DNA from: Sinorhizobium fredii
GTDB lineage: Bacteria > Pseudomonadota > Alphaproteobacteria > Rhizobiales > Rhizobiaceae
DNA: 64,000 nt
Direction of reading: 5' to 3'
NCBI RefSeq assembly: GCF_002944405.1
Contig: NZ_CP024307.1
Location: forward strand, 1,446,501 to 1,510,500
The translations under genes were made by a program, and so were the position numbers. Shown one piece after another: positions 10,355 to 19,336 of the stretch. The notes under the pieces are model-generated. The model ran no database searches, was not told where the DNA came from, and saw only the letters and a program-made list of their open reading frames with translations. Position 1 is the first letter of the stretch. Every line of letters starts with the position of its first letter.

Positions 10355-10456
10355 ACTACAGCGCCGCGCGTCTTATCAGACGCGCAAAGGTCCCTGTAGC
10401 ACTTTGAATTACTGCATGCCTCCCTAAATCGAGGTCGATTTAAGGAGGCATGTAGT
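10355..10456. repeat. RIME-like rhizobial intergenic mosaic element, copy 2
   Basis: This is the second copy of the element at 673-785. It has the same first palindrome CGCGTCT-TATC-AGACGCG, then CTGTAGCACTTTGAATTACTG, then a second stem formed by CTGCATGCCTCC and GGAGGCATGTAG around AAATCGAGGTCGATTT. The second stem is better conserved here than in copy 1. It lies between the aminotransferase and the rne terminator, in converging intergenic space. Confidence 0.78.
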
Positions 10457-10458
10457 AA

Positions 10459-10492
10459 CAAAAAAGACCCGGAATGTTCCGGGCCTTTTGCT
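10459..10492 (-). terminator. rho-independent terminator of rne
   Basis: CCCGGAA (10468-10474) and TTCCGGG (10477-10483) form a tight GC stem followed on the minus strand by a run of T's (AAAAAA at 10460-10465 on the plus strand). It lies just after the rne stop. Since TTTTG also follows on the plus strand it may work for the converging aminotransferase gene too. Confidence 0.8.
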
Positions 10493-10510
10493 TGGTAAGC
10501 CTATGCTTTC

Positions 10511-13267
10511 TCAGAAGAAGCCGCGGCGCTGCCACCAGCCGCCTTTTTTCGGCTTGGCTGCCTCTTCTTCGCTGCTGTCGGCCTTGGCCACATTCGATGT
10601 GACCACGGGCTCGGAAGCAATCGTCGTCCGTGCGGGCTTGCCGGCCTCCAGGTCTGCAACCGCTTCCTCGACTTGAGCAGGACCGGTTTCATCCGGCTGC
10701 GCTTCGACAGCCTGTTCGGCCGCCGTGTCGGCATTTTCCGCCGGTGCCTCGGCGGCCACGGCTTTCTTGCGGCTGCGCTTCGGTTTCGCCGGCTTGGCTT
10801 CGGCAGCGGGAGTCTCGGCCTTGACAGACGCCGCATTCACGACCTGTTCGACGGCCGCGGCGGCAGCTGCATCGGCGTCGTTGGCGTCCGCTGCCTCTTC
10901 GGCATCGGCCGGCTCGTCATCGGACTCTGCAGCAAGAGCGGCCTCACCTTCGGCTTCTGGCCGGTTGCGGCGGCCGCCCCGCTTGCCGCGACGGCGACGC
11001 TTGCGCTTCTGATCCCCGTCTGCCGTCAAGGCATCCTGGACCTCGCCTTCGTCCTCGGACTCGTCGCCTTCGTCAGCCGCGCCATCAAGCGCGTCTCCGG
11101 CTTCCGCCGCGACCGATTCCGGTCCGTGGCCGGCACCCTTGCCGCGCCGCCGGCGACGGCGCTTGCGCTTGCGGCCGCCCTGGTCGTCGGAGGCCTGCGC
11201 CTTCGGCTGTCCCGGACGCTCGGCCGCGGTCTCTTCCGCTTCCTCCTCGTCCAGATCCTCCTCGATGACGATGTCTTCTTCTTCTTCTTCTTCTTCCGGC
11301 TCCGGCTCGAAATGCAGAAGCTGCTCGATCTTCACCGGATTCTCGACCGGATCGCCTCTGTCGATCGCGAAGTGCTGGGCGCCGACATGCGCGTCCGCCT
11401 CGATGATGATCGAGACGCCGAAGCGCCGCTCATAGTCGGTGATCGTGCCGCGCTTCTGATTGAGAAGGTAGAGCGCGATTTCCGGGATCGTGCGGACCGC
11501 GATGTCGTGCGTGGTGTTCTTTAGCAGATGTTCCTCGATACCGCGCAGCACATGCAGCGCGACGGAAGACTGCGAGCGAACGTGGCCCGTGCCGTTGCAA
11601 TGCGGGCAGGACTGCATCGTGCTTTCGAGCACCGAGGCGCGGATGCGCTGGCGCGACATTTCAAGCAGGCCGAAATGCGAGATGCGGCCGACCTGGATGC
11701 GCGCCCGGTCGTTCTTCAGGCAGTCCTTAAGCTTCTTCTCGACGGCGCGGTTGTTGCGCTTTTCTTCCATGTCGATGAAGTCGATGACCACCAGGCCGGC
11801 AAGGTCGCGAAGACGCAGTTGGCGCGCGACTTCCTCGGCCGCCTCCAGGTTGGTCTGCAGCGCGGTATCCTCGATCGAATGCTCGCGGGTCGAGCGACCG
11901 GAGTTCACGTCGATCGAGACAAGCGCCTCGGTCTGGTTGATGATGATATAGCCGCCCGACTTCAGCGTCACCTGCGGCTGCAGCATGCGGTCGAGCTGGG
12001 CTTCGATGCCGGAACGCGAGAAGATCGGATGCACGTCGCGATAGGGCTGCACGACCTTCGCGTGGCTCGGCATCAGCATCTTCATGAAGCTCTTGGCTTC
12101 CTTGTAGCCCTCTTCGCCGGAGACGATGATCTCGCTGATATCCTTGTTGTAGAGGTCGCGGATCGAACGCTTGATCAGGCTGCCTTCCTCATAGACGAGG
12201 CAGGGGGCGGTGGAGTTCAAGGTCAGCGTGCGGACGTTCTCCCACAGCCGCATCAGATATTCGAAGTCGCGTTTGACCTCGACCTTGGTGCGGTTGGCGC
12301 CAGCGGTGCGCAGGATCACGCCCATGCCCTGCGGCACGTCGAGACCGCGGGCGATTTCCTTGAGGCGCTTGCGGTCCTGCAAGTTGGTGATCTTGCGGGA
12401 GATGCCGCCGCCGCGCGCCGTGTTCGGCATCAGCACCGAATAGCGGCCCGCGAGCGAAAGATAGGTGGTGAGCGCCGCGCCCTTGTTGCCGCGTTCTTCC
12501 TTCGCGACCTGGACGAGCAGGATCTGCCGGCGCTTGATCACTTCCTGGATGCGGTACTGCTTTCGCGGCTTGCGGACCTGCCGGTCCGGAACCTCTTCCA
12601 TCGCATCTTCTGCGCCGACAGACTCGATGATTTCCTTCTCGCCGTCATGGCCGTCGTCATCGTCGTCATCATCGTCGCGGCGGCGGCGCGCATCGACGTC
12701 CTCGGAGATCGAGTCGACGTCGACCATCGCGGCCATTTCGCCGCTGCTGCCCTCATCACTCGCCTCGGCGTCGCCCTGCGCCTCTTCCTTTTGTTCGCTG
12801 GCCTTGGCTTTCGCCCGGCGCGTGCGCTTCGGCTTGGCCTTCGGCTTCTCCGCCTCTGCCTTGACTTCCGTTTCCGGTTCGGCCGCGGCGGCTTCTTCAG
12901 CCGGAGCCTCGTCCCTTGTCGGCGCGACGGTTTGCTCGTCTGCGGTCTCGACCGGCTCGACGTCGTCCTCGCGGCGGGCCTCTTCGGCTTCCGCCTTCAA
13001 CAGCGCCTGACGGTCGGCGAGGGGGATCTGATAGTAGTCGGGGTGAATTTCGGCGAAGGCCAGGAAGCCGTGGCGATTGCCGCCATAATCGACGAAGGCC
13101 GCCTGCAGCGACGGCTCCACTCTGGTCACCTTGGCCAGATAGATATTGCCGCGGATTTGCTTCTTATGTTCCGATTCGAAATCGAATTCTTCTATGCGGT
13201 TCCCGCGAACGACAACGACGCGCGTCTCCTCTGAGTGAGACGCATCGATAAGCATTTTCTCTGCCAT
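10511..13267 (-). CDS. rne: ribonuclease E
   Basis: RNase E is the endonuclease and scaffold of the RNA degradosome. The 918 residues contain an S1 RNA-binding domain beginning near residue 36 (QIRGNIYLAKVTRVEPSLQAAFVDYGGNRHGFL) that is split by a long acidic/Ala/Lys-rich insertion (about residues 95-235, with a run of Asp residues). The DNase I-like catalytic core has SIDVNSGRST and LVVIDFIDME, and the Zn-link is CPHC at 554-557. The C-terminal third is disordered, alternating Glu/Asp runs with Lys/Arg clusters, and is the likely RNA/partner-binding scaffold. The size is usual for alphaproteobacteria. Confidence 0.97.
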   Translation of the reverse strand: MAEKMLIDASHSEETRVVVVRGNRIEEFDFESEHKKQIRGNIYLAKVTRVEPSLQAAFVDYGGNRHGFLAFAEIHPDYYQIPLADRQALLKAEAEEARREDDVEPVETADEQTVAPTRDEAPAEEAAAAEPETEVKAEAEKPKAKPKRTRRAKAKASEQKEEAQGDAEASDEGSSGEMAAMVDVDSISEDVDARRRRDDDDDDDDGHDGEKEIIESVGAEDAMEEVPDRQVRKPRKQYRIQEVIKRRQILLVQVAKEERGNKGAALTTYLSLAGRYSVLMPNTARGGGISRKITNLQDRKRLKEIARGLDVPQGMGVILRTAGANRTKVEVKRDFEYLMRLWENVRTLTLNSTAPCLVYEEGSLIKRSIRDLYNKDISEIIVSGEEGYKEAKSFMKMLMPSHAKVVQPYRDVHPIFSRSGIEAQLDRMLQPQVTLKSGGYIIINQTEALVSIDVNSGRSTREHSIEDTALQTNLEAAEEVARQLRLRDLAGLVVIDFIDMEEKRNNRAVEKKLKDCLKNDRARIQVGRISHFGLLEMSRQRIRASVLESTMQSCPHCNGTGHVRSQSSVALHVLRGIEEHLLKNTTHDIAVRTIPEIALYLLNQKRGTITDYERRFGVSIIIEADAHVGAQHFAIDRGDPVENPVKIEQLLHFEPEPEEEEEEEDIVIEEDLDEEEAEETAAERPGQPKAQASDDQGGRKRKRRRRRRGKGAGHGPESVAAEAGDALDGAADEGDESEDEGEVQDALTADGDQKRKRRRRGKRGGRRNRPEAEGEAALAAESDDEPADAEEAADANDADAAAAAAVEQVVNAASVKAETPAAEAKPAKPKRSRKKAVAAEAPAENADTAAEQAVEAQPDETGPAQVEEAVADLEAGKPARTTIASEPVVTSNVAKADSSEEEAAKPKKGGWWQRRGFF

Positions 13268-13919
13268 CTAAGCTCTGCTCCTCGGCGCAGGGCAACGGCA
13301 GACAGAGGCACTTCGCTTGGAAGGCTGTCGAACTCGTCGGAAGCTGCGCCGGATGTGAAAGGTCCTGTTTGGCGCAGGTGATGGTGCAGCAGCCAGACGG
13401 CAGCCGGAACGATCTCGTCCCGGGGCCTCTTTACTCCTGACCGATGCTGCTGAGTCACATCAAAGACCAAACAAGAATGCCAATGTCCTGGACCTCGAGG
13501 GGAGGTCCGATGAATACGCCCGCTTGCGGGCAGTCGGTGAAAATCACCATCAAGAACTCCGGCCACCGCCGGAAACTGCGATCCAGTGTACGAGAGGAAA
13601 TGCAGCGACGGCGGATGAACACCTGCGGCCGCGGAAGCATGATACGGTTGCAACCGGCTGTTCCGGCTCGATCACTTCCCTGGCGCCAAGCTTCTCGAAG
13701 CTCCGGCTGCCCGGCCGACGATTCTATCCCGTCAACACTTTCTCCTTGTGACGCTTTTATGGTTTCTATGTCACATTGGCAAGGGAAAAGCCTTTGCCGC
13801 CACAATATTGATCGATTCGCTTGCCCGGGTGAAATCTTGTGTTCAGGAACCATTGCATCGGTTTCGAACCGGTCCGCATTCGTCACCTTGGGTGGCGCCG
13901 CGGCAAGGTTTGGTTAACC
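13268..13919. other. rne/amiC divergent intergenic region with long rne leader
   Basis: The 652 bp between rne (leftward) and amiC (rightward) hold no convincing gene. A good leftward promoter at 13755-13783 would give rne an untranslated leader of about 480 bases. RNase E of E. coli is autoregulated through cleavage of its own long leader, so the same may apply here. Several short frames across this stretch lack ribosome sites and family features. Confidence 0.6.
13755..13783 (-). promoter_or_regulatory. candidate rne promoter
   Basis: On the minus strand CTTGCC (13778-13783) is separated by 17 bases from ATAAAA (13755-13760), near the rhizobial sigma70 consensus. Transcription would begin near 13748. 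Confidence 0.4.
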
Positions 13920-15263
13920 ATGAGGGTTCATTGGTGGACAGTGACGGTGGCGGTTCCTGAGGCCCTGAGCCGGATTTCGAATGACGATGGGGGAGCCCGG
14001 GTGAAGCGTTCCGCAACAGAGCGGCATTTGCCGCATTCAAAGAGGCTGTCGCGTCGCGTCGCACCCGTGTTTGCCGTCCTCTTTGCGGCGATGTCCATCC
14101 TGTTGCCCGCTGTTGCCGGTGCGGCCGATGATGCCGCCCCCTTGCTGGCTTACGGGGCGCGGGTAGCCGGCGACGACGCGCGGACGCGGATCGTGATCGA
14201 ATTCGATCGCAATCCCGAATTCTCCATTCACTACGTCGCAAATCCGGTTCGCGTCATCGTCGACCTGCCGGAGACATCCTTCGGCCTGAAGCCGGAGAGC
14301 CTCGAGCCACGCGGTCTCTTCGATGCCATCCGCTATGGCGGAATGGGGGCAGGGGCTTCGCGGCTGGTGCTCTCCGCCAAAGGGCCGACCGAGGTCACCC
14401 ACGCGGAAGTGAAGCCGGAGGAAGACGGCAAGGGCTTCCGCCTGATCATCGATGCCGAGAAGATCGACAAGGCCCGCTTCGACAAGCTCCTCGGCGACCA
14501 GCAATGGACGGGAACGGCGCGCACCGCCAAGACCGACCGTCCCGCCCCCGCGCCGGCGAAAGCTCCGGGCGCCTTCGTGGTTGCCGTCGATGCCGGGCAC
14601 GGCGGCATCGACACCGGCGCCATCGGCAGCGTCACCAAGACGGAGGAGAAGCACGTTACGCTCGCCTTTGCGCGCGATCTTGTGGCGACGCTCAACCGCG
14701 AGCCCGGCATAGAGGCCTTTCTGACGCGGGCCGGCGACGAGTTTCTGTCCTTGCCGCAGCGTGTCCAGATGGCCCGGCAGAGGAGTGCCAACCTGTTCAT
14801 ATCCGTCCACGCCGACACGCTGAGGCAGAAGGATATCCGCGGCGCCACGGTCTATACCATCTCAGACAAGGCCTCCGACCACCTCGCGGCCGACCTGGCG
14901 GCCCGCGAAAACCTTTCCGACGAGATCGCCGGCATTCCGCTCGAAAGCGAGCCGGCGGAGGTCGCGGACATCCTGATCGATCTCACCCGCCGCGAAACCC
15001 AGGCATTTTCAGTCAACTTGGCGCGCAGCGTCGTCTCATCCTTCGAAGGGCAGATCAAGCTGATCAACAATCCCCACCGCCATGCCGGCTTCCGCGTCCT
15101 GCAGGCGCCGGACGTCCCGTCGATCCTGCTCGAACTCGGCTTCCTGTCGAACAAGGAGGACGAGAAGCAATTGCTCGATCCGGCATGGCGCAAGAAAGTG
15201 TCGGAGCTGCTGGCCGTCGCCGTCGGGCGCTATCGCCAGACGGCGGTTGCGAACGGCGGGTGA
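13920..15263 (+). CDS. amiC: N-acetylmuramoyl-L-alanine amidase (AmiC-type, AMIN + Amidase_3)
   Basis: A periplasmic amidase that cleaves stem peptides from glycan strands at division. Residues 38-60 contain the export signal (APVFAVLFAAMSILLPAVAGAAD). An AMIN targeting domain follows (TRIVIEFDRNPEFSIHY...). The Amidase_3 catalytic domain has zinc ligands in VAVDAGHGG (His227), TEEKHVTLAFA and FISVHADT, plus the catalytic Glu in LLELGFLSN. The ATG 13920 gives 447 residues; GTG 14001, preceded by GGGGGAG, gives a shorter N-terminus with a cleaner signal peptide and may be correct. Confidence 0.93.
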   Translation: MRVHWWTVTVAVPEALSRISNDDGGARVKRSATERHLPHSKRLSRRVAPVFAVLFAAMSILLPAVAGAADDAAPLLAYGARVAGDDARTRIVIEFDRNPEFSIHYVANPVRVIVDLPETSFGLKPESLEPRGLFDAIRYGGMGAGASRLVLSAKGPTEVTHAEVKPEEDGKGFRLIIDAEKIDKARFDKLLGDQQWTGTARTAKTDRPAPAPAKAPGAFVVAVDAGHGGIDTGAIGSVTKTEEKHVTLAFARDLVATLNREPGIEAFLTRAGDEFLSLPQRVQMARQRSANLFISVHADTLRQKDIRGATVYTISDKASDHLAADLAARENLSDEIAGIPLESEPAEVADILIDLTRRETQAFSVNLARSVVSSFEGQIKLINNPHRHAGFRVLQAPDVPSILLELGFLSNKEDEKQLLDPAWRKKVSELLAVAVGRYRQTAVANGG

Positions 15264-15589
15264 AGCCTTCCGAAGGCAGCGACGGGAGGGATGTGATTTG
15301 TGTCGCCGGCGTAACAGCGATATGCTTTTCAGCGAGATGCGCACGGTATAAACGACCACCAGCCCTATTTTACTCACAATCCAGGCCTTTGGGGGAAGGG
15401 CATCCCAATTTGTTGGGAAACGATGTTGAAGCTTGAGTTTCCTCGCCATATGAGGGAACCCGCGAAGCGTGTAGCTGTCGTGCCGGCCGATTTCCGACGA
15501 AAGCGGTTGGCGCGGCCGCTTGGCTTGCGACAGTGGGTCCTTCGAATGGCGACCCGGCGATGGGACAATAAGGTACCGGTATCTGGCTG
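15264..15589. other. amiC-mrcA intergenic region
   Basis: A 326 bp gap. It holds a possible promoter (15325-15352) and a small TCCCAA/TTGGGA hairpin at 15403-15418. No gene-like frame is seen. Confidence 0.5.
15325..15352 (+). promoter_or_regulatory. candidate mrcA promoter
   Basis: CTTTTC (15325-15330) is followed after 16 bases by TATAAA (15347-15352). The -10 is good, the -35 weak. It would give mrcA a leader of about 230 bases. Confidence 0.3.
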
Positions 15590-18043
15590 ATGATCAGACT
15601 GATAGGATATTTTTTCGGCATTGGTGCGTTTTTGCTGCTCGGGGTCGCCGCAGCCGTCGCGATCTATCTCGGCGCGATCACCAAGGATCTGCCCGACTAT
15701 GAGGTGCTCGCCAAGTACGCGCCGCCGGTCACGACCCGCTTTCACGCCGGAAACGGTGCGCTGATTGCCGAATATGCGCGCGAGCGCCGCCTCTATCTGC
15801 CGATCCAGGCGATACCGGATCGCGTCAAGGCAGCCTTCATCTCCGCCGAGGACAAGAACTTCTACAAGCATCCGGGCGTGGACATCACCGGCTTGGCGCG
15901 CGCCATTGCCGTCAACATCCAGAACTTCGGCTCGGGCCGCCGCCCGGTCGGAGCCTCGACGATCACTCAGCAGGTGGCGAAGAACTTCCTGCTGACCGCC
16001 GACCAGACGATCGACCGCAAGATCAAGGAGGCGATCCTCTCCTTCCGCATCGAGCAGGCCTACACCAAGGATCGCATTCTCGAACTTTATCTGAACGAGA
16101 TCTTCTTCGGCCTGAATTCCTACGGCGTCGCCGGCGCGTCGCTCACCTATTTCGACAAGTCGGTCACGGAACTGACCGTCGCCGAGGCCGCCTATCTTGC
16201 TGCGCTGCCGAAGGGACCGGCCAACTATCACCCGTTCCGCAAGACCGAGGCGGCGATCGAGCGCCGCAACTGGGTGATCGATCGCATGGTCGAGAACGGC
16301 TATGTGACCAAGGCAGACGGCGAGGAGGCGAAGAAGCAGGAGCTCGGCGTGACGCCGCGCCGTGGCGGTGCCCATCTTTTCGCTTCGGACTACTTCGCCG
16401 AAGAGGTGCGCCGGCAGATCATTCAGAAATATGGCGACAATGCTCTTTACGAGGGCGGGCTGTCGGTTCGCACGTCGCTCGATCCGCATCTGCAGATCAT
16501 CGCGCGCAAGGCGCTGCAGGACGGGCTCTTGGGCTATGACGAGCGCCGCGGCTTTCACGGGCCGGTCAAGACGATCGAGATCGGCGGCGACTGGGGGGAG
16601 CCTCTGAGCAAGATCCCGACATTGAACGACATGCCGGAATGGAAACTCGCCGTCGTGCTCGCCGTCGACAGCGAAGGGGCCGAGATCGGCATCCAGCCGG
16701 ACAAGGAAGCCTCGGGGAAGATCGTCGCCGAACGGGTCACCGGGCACATTTCCGCAGAGAACATGCAATGGGCCTACCGCGCCGCAGGCGGCCAGCGCAA
16801 GGCGGCAAAGTCCCCGGAGGGCGTCGTCGGTCCAGGCGATGTCGTCTATGTCGAGCCGCTCGAGCAAAAAGGCGAGTATCGCCTTCGCCAGCCGCCCAAG
16901 GTGCAGGGCGGGCTGGTCGCGATGGATCCGCATACCGGCCGCGTTCTGGCGATGGTCGGCGGCTTCTCCTATGGCCAGTCGGAGTTCAACCGCGCCACCC
17001 AGGCGATGCGCCAGCCCGGTTCCTCCTTCAAGCCCTTCGTCTATGCGGCAGCTCTCGACAGCGGCTACACGCCCGCCTCGGTCATTCTCGATGCGCCGAT
17101 CGAAATCGTCGCCGGCGGCCAGGTCTGGCGCCCGGAAAACTACGGCGGCGGCTCTGCCGGTCCATCGACGCTGCGCCTCGGCATCGAAAAGTCGCGCAAT
17201 CTCATGACGGTGCGGCTTGCCAACGACATGGGCATGAACCTCGTCGCCGAATATGCCGAGCGCTTCGGCATCTACGACAAGATGCCGCCGCTGCTTTCCA
17301 TGTCGCTCGGCTCCGGCGAGACGACCGTGCTGCGCATGGTGTCGGCCTATGCGGTCATCGCCAATGGCGGCAAGCAGATCAAGCCGTCGCTGATCGACCG
17401 CATCCAGGACCGCTACGGCAAGACGATCTTCCGTCACGAGGACCGCACCTGCGACAACTGCAACGCCGACAATTGGACCGAGCAGGAAGAGCCCGTGTTG
17501 ACCGACAACCGCCTGCAGGTGCTCGATCCGATGACGTCCTACCAGATCACTTCGATGATGGAGGGCGTCATCACCCGGGGTACGGCGGCGGGCAAGATCA
17601 AGCTGGACCGTCCGGTCGCCGGCAAGACCGGCACGACCAACGACGAGAAGGATGCCTGGTTCGTCGGCTATACGCCCGACCTCGTCGCCGGCCTCTATCT
17701 GGGCTTCGACGATCCGGCGCCGCTGGGTCGCGGCGCGACGGGCGGCAGTCTGTCGGCACCGATCTTCAACGCCTTCATGCAGGAGGCGGTCAAGGGGACG
17801 CAGCCGGGCAAGTTCGTGGTTCCGGAGGGCATGAACCTCATCCCGGTCAACCGCAAGACCGGCATGGCGGCGGTCGAAGGCGAGCCGGACACGATCATCG
17901 AAGCCTTCAAGCCGGGCACCGGTCCGGCCGAAACCTTCTCGGTCATCGGCGACCTCGACGAATATGCGCCGCCGGAGGAGATCCTGAAGAACTCCCCGCA
18001 GGCCAACCAGGCCGTGACCTCCGGCTCCAACGGCCTCTTCTGA
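15590..18043 (+). CDS. mrcA: penicillin-binding protein 1A
   Basis: A bifunctional class A PBP of 817 residues. An N-terminal membrane anchor (LIGYFFGIGAFLLLGVAAAVAIYLG) is followed by a GT51 glycosyltransferase domain with EDKNFYKHPG (Glu87 catalytic), GASTITQQVAKNFLL and KEAILSFRIEQ. After a linker/OB-like region comes the transpeptidase domain with S478SFK481, SRN and K679TG. It polymerises and crosslinks peptidoglycan during elongation. The order rne-amiC-mrcA-prfB is conserved in rhizobia. The start at ATG 15590 has only a weak ribosome site. Confidence 0.97.
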   Translation: MIRLIGYFFGIGAFLLLGVAAAVAIYLGAITKDLPDYEVLAKYAPPVTTRFHAGNGALIAEYARERRLYLPIQAIPDRVKAAFISAEDKNFYKHPGVDITGLARAIAVNIQNFGSGRRPVGASTITQQVAKNFLLTADQTIDRKIKEAILSFRIEQAYTKDRILELYLNEIFFGLNSYGVAGASLTYFDKSVTELTVAEAAYLAALPKGPANYHPFRKTEAAIERRNWVIDRMVENGYVTKADGEEAKKQELGVTPRRGGAHLFASDYFAEEVRRQIIQKYGDNALYEGGLSVRTSLDPHLQIIARKALQDGLLGYDERRGFHGPVKTIEIGGDWGEPLSKIPTLNDMPEWKLAVVLAVDSEGAEIGIQPDKEASGKIVAERVTGHISAENMQWAYRAAGGQRKAAKSPEGVVGPGDVVYVEPLEQKGEYRLRQPPKVQGGLVAMDPHTGRVLAMVGGFSYGQSEFNRATQAMRQPGSSFKPFVYAAALDSGYTPASVILDAPIEIVAGGQVWRPENYGGGSAGPSTLRLGIEKSRNLMTVRLANDMGMNLVAEYAERFGIYDKMPPLLSMSLGSGETTVLRMVSAYAVIANGGKQIKPSLIDRIQDRYGKTIFRHEDRTCDNCNADNWTEQEEPVLTDNRLQVLDPMTSYQITSMMEGVITRGTAAGKIKLDRPVAGKTGTTNDEKDAWFVGYTPDLVAGLYLGFDDPAPLGRGATGGSLSAPIFNAFMQEAVKGTQPGKFVVPEGMNLIPVNRKTGMAAVEGEPDTIIEAFKPGTGPAETFSVIGDLDEYAPPEEILKNSPQANQAVTSGSNGLF

Positions 18044-18141
18044 GCCTTGCCCTCGATCCGGATGCCCGTCGCCTTTACATCGGCGGCGGGCGTCGCTATT
18101 TGACCCTCACATTTTTCGAAGCCACACCAAGAAGCGGGACC

Positions 18142-19273
18142 ATGCGCAGCGAAATCGAGAACATCGTCGACGAAATCAAGCAGGCCATAAGCCTGCTGAG
18201 GAGGCATCTTTGACTGGGAGCAGGCGATAAGACGACTGGACTGGTTGAACAACAAGGCGGAAGATCCGTCGCTCTGGAACGATGCCGCCGAGGCGCAGAA
18301 GCTGATGCGCGAGCGCCAGCAGCTCGACGACAGCATTACCGGCCTGCGCCGTTTCGAGCAGCAGCTGAGCGACAATATCGAGCTGATCGAACTCGGCGAA
18401 GAGGAGGGCGATTCGGCCATCGTCAGCGAGGCCGAGGACGCACTCCGTCAGCTGCGCAACGAGACTGCGAAGAAGCAGGTCGAGGCCATGCTTTCGGGCG
18501 AGGCGGACCAGAACGACACCTATCTCGAAGTCCATTCGGGCGCCGGCGGCACCGAAAGTCAGGACTGGGCCAACATGCTGCTGCGCATGTATTCGCGCTG
18601 GGCCGAGCGGCAAGGTTACAAGGTGGAACTCTTGGAAATCCAGGACGGCGAAGAGGCCGGCATCAAGTCGGCGACGCTCCTCGTCAAGGGCCACAACGCC
18701 TATGGCTGGCTGAAGACCGAATCGGGTGTCCATCGGCTCGTCCGCATCTCGCCCTATGACAGCAATGCGCGCCGTCACACCTCGTTTTCGTCCATCTGGG
18801 TCTATCCGGTCGTCGACGATTCGATCCAGATCGACATCAACGAAAGCGATTGCCGCATCGACACCTACCGTTCGTCGGGCGCCGGCGGCCAGCACGTCAA
18901 CACGACCGACTCGGCCGTGCGCATCACGCATATGCCGAGCGGCATCGTCGTGCAGTGCCAACAGGAGCGTTCGCAGCACAAGAACCGCGCCAAGGCCTGG
19001 GACATGCTGCGCGCCCGGCTCTATGAAGCCGAGCTCAAGAAGCGCGAGGAAGCGGCCAATGCCGAAGCCGCTTCAAAGACCGATATCGGCTGGGGTCACC
19101 AGATCCGCTCCTATGTCCTGCAGCCCTATCAGCTGGTGAAGGACCTGCGGACGGGCGTCGAAAGCACGAGCCCCGGCGACGTGCTCGACGGCGAGCTCAA
19201 CGAGTTTATGGAGGCCGCACTTGCCCACCGCGTCAGCGGCGGTGCGGACGCGGTCGTCGAGGATTTGGGCTGA
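18142..19273 (+). CDS. prfB: peptide chain release factor 2, with programmed +1 frameshift
   Basis: RF2 terminates translation at UGA and UAA. The gene is read in two frames: codons 1-23 from ATG 18142 end at an in-frame TGA (18211-18213), and the remaining 353 codons continue from GAC at 18212. The recoding signal is intact: AGGAGG (18199-18204), three bases, then CTT TGA C. The joined protein has about 376 residues, with the GGQ peptide-release loop in SGAGGQHVN and [21 protein letters not shown] at the codon-recognition site, where SPY replaces the textbook SPF. Levels of RF2 should set frameshift efficiency. Confidence 0.97.
18199..18214 (+). promoter_or_regulatory. prfB +1 programmed frameshift site
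   Basis: An internal Shine-Dalgarno AGGAGG lies three bases before the slippery CTT codon and the in-frame TGA followed by C. A slow UGA termination allows CTT-tRNA to slip by one base and read GAC. This is the standard bacterial prfB autoregulatory signal. Confidence 0.95.
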
Positions 19274-19296
19274 ACGCGCAGAACAGGAACTGCGAC

Positions 19297-19330
19297 AAAC
19301 GGCCGGGTGCTCCCCGGCCGTATTCTTTTG
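19297..19330 (+). terminator. prfB terminator
   Basis: ACGGCCGGG (19299-19307) pairs with CCCGGCCGT (19313-19321), extended by outer CGACAA/TTGTCG arms, and is followed by ATTCTTTT. It separates prfB from the converging leftward gene and could serve both. Confidence 0.7.
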
Positions 19331-19336
19331 TCGGCG

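Noticed and set aside
13444..13917. Rightward frames in the rne-amiC spacer.
   Set aside because: No ribosome site, unlike any family I know, and they overlap the putative rne leader. amiC starts beyond them.
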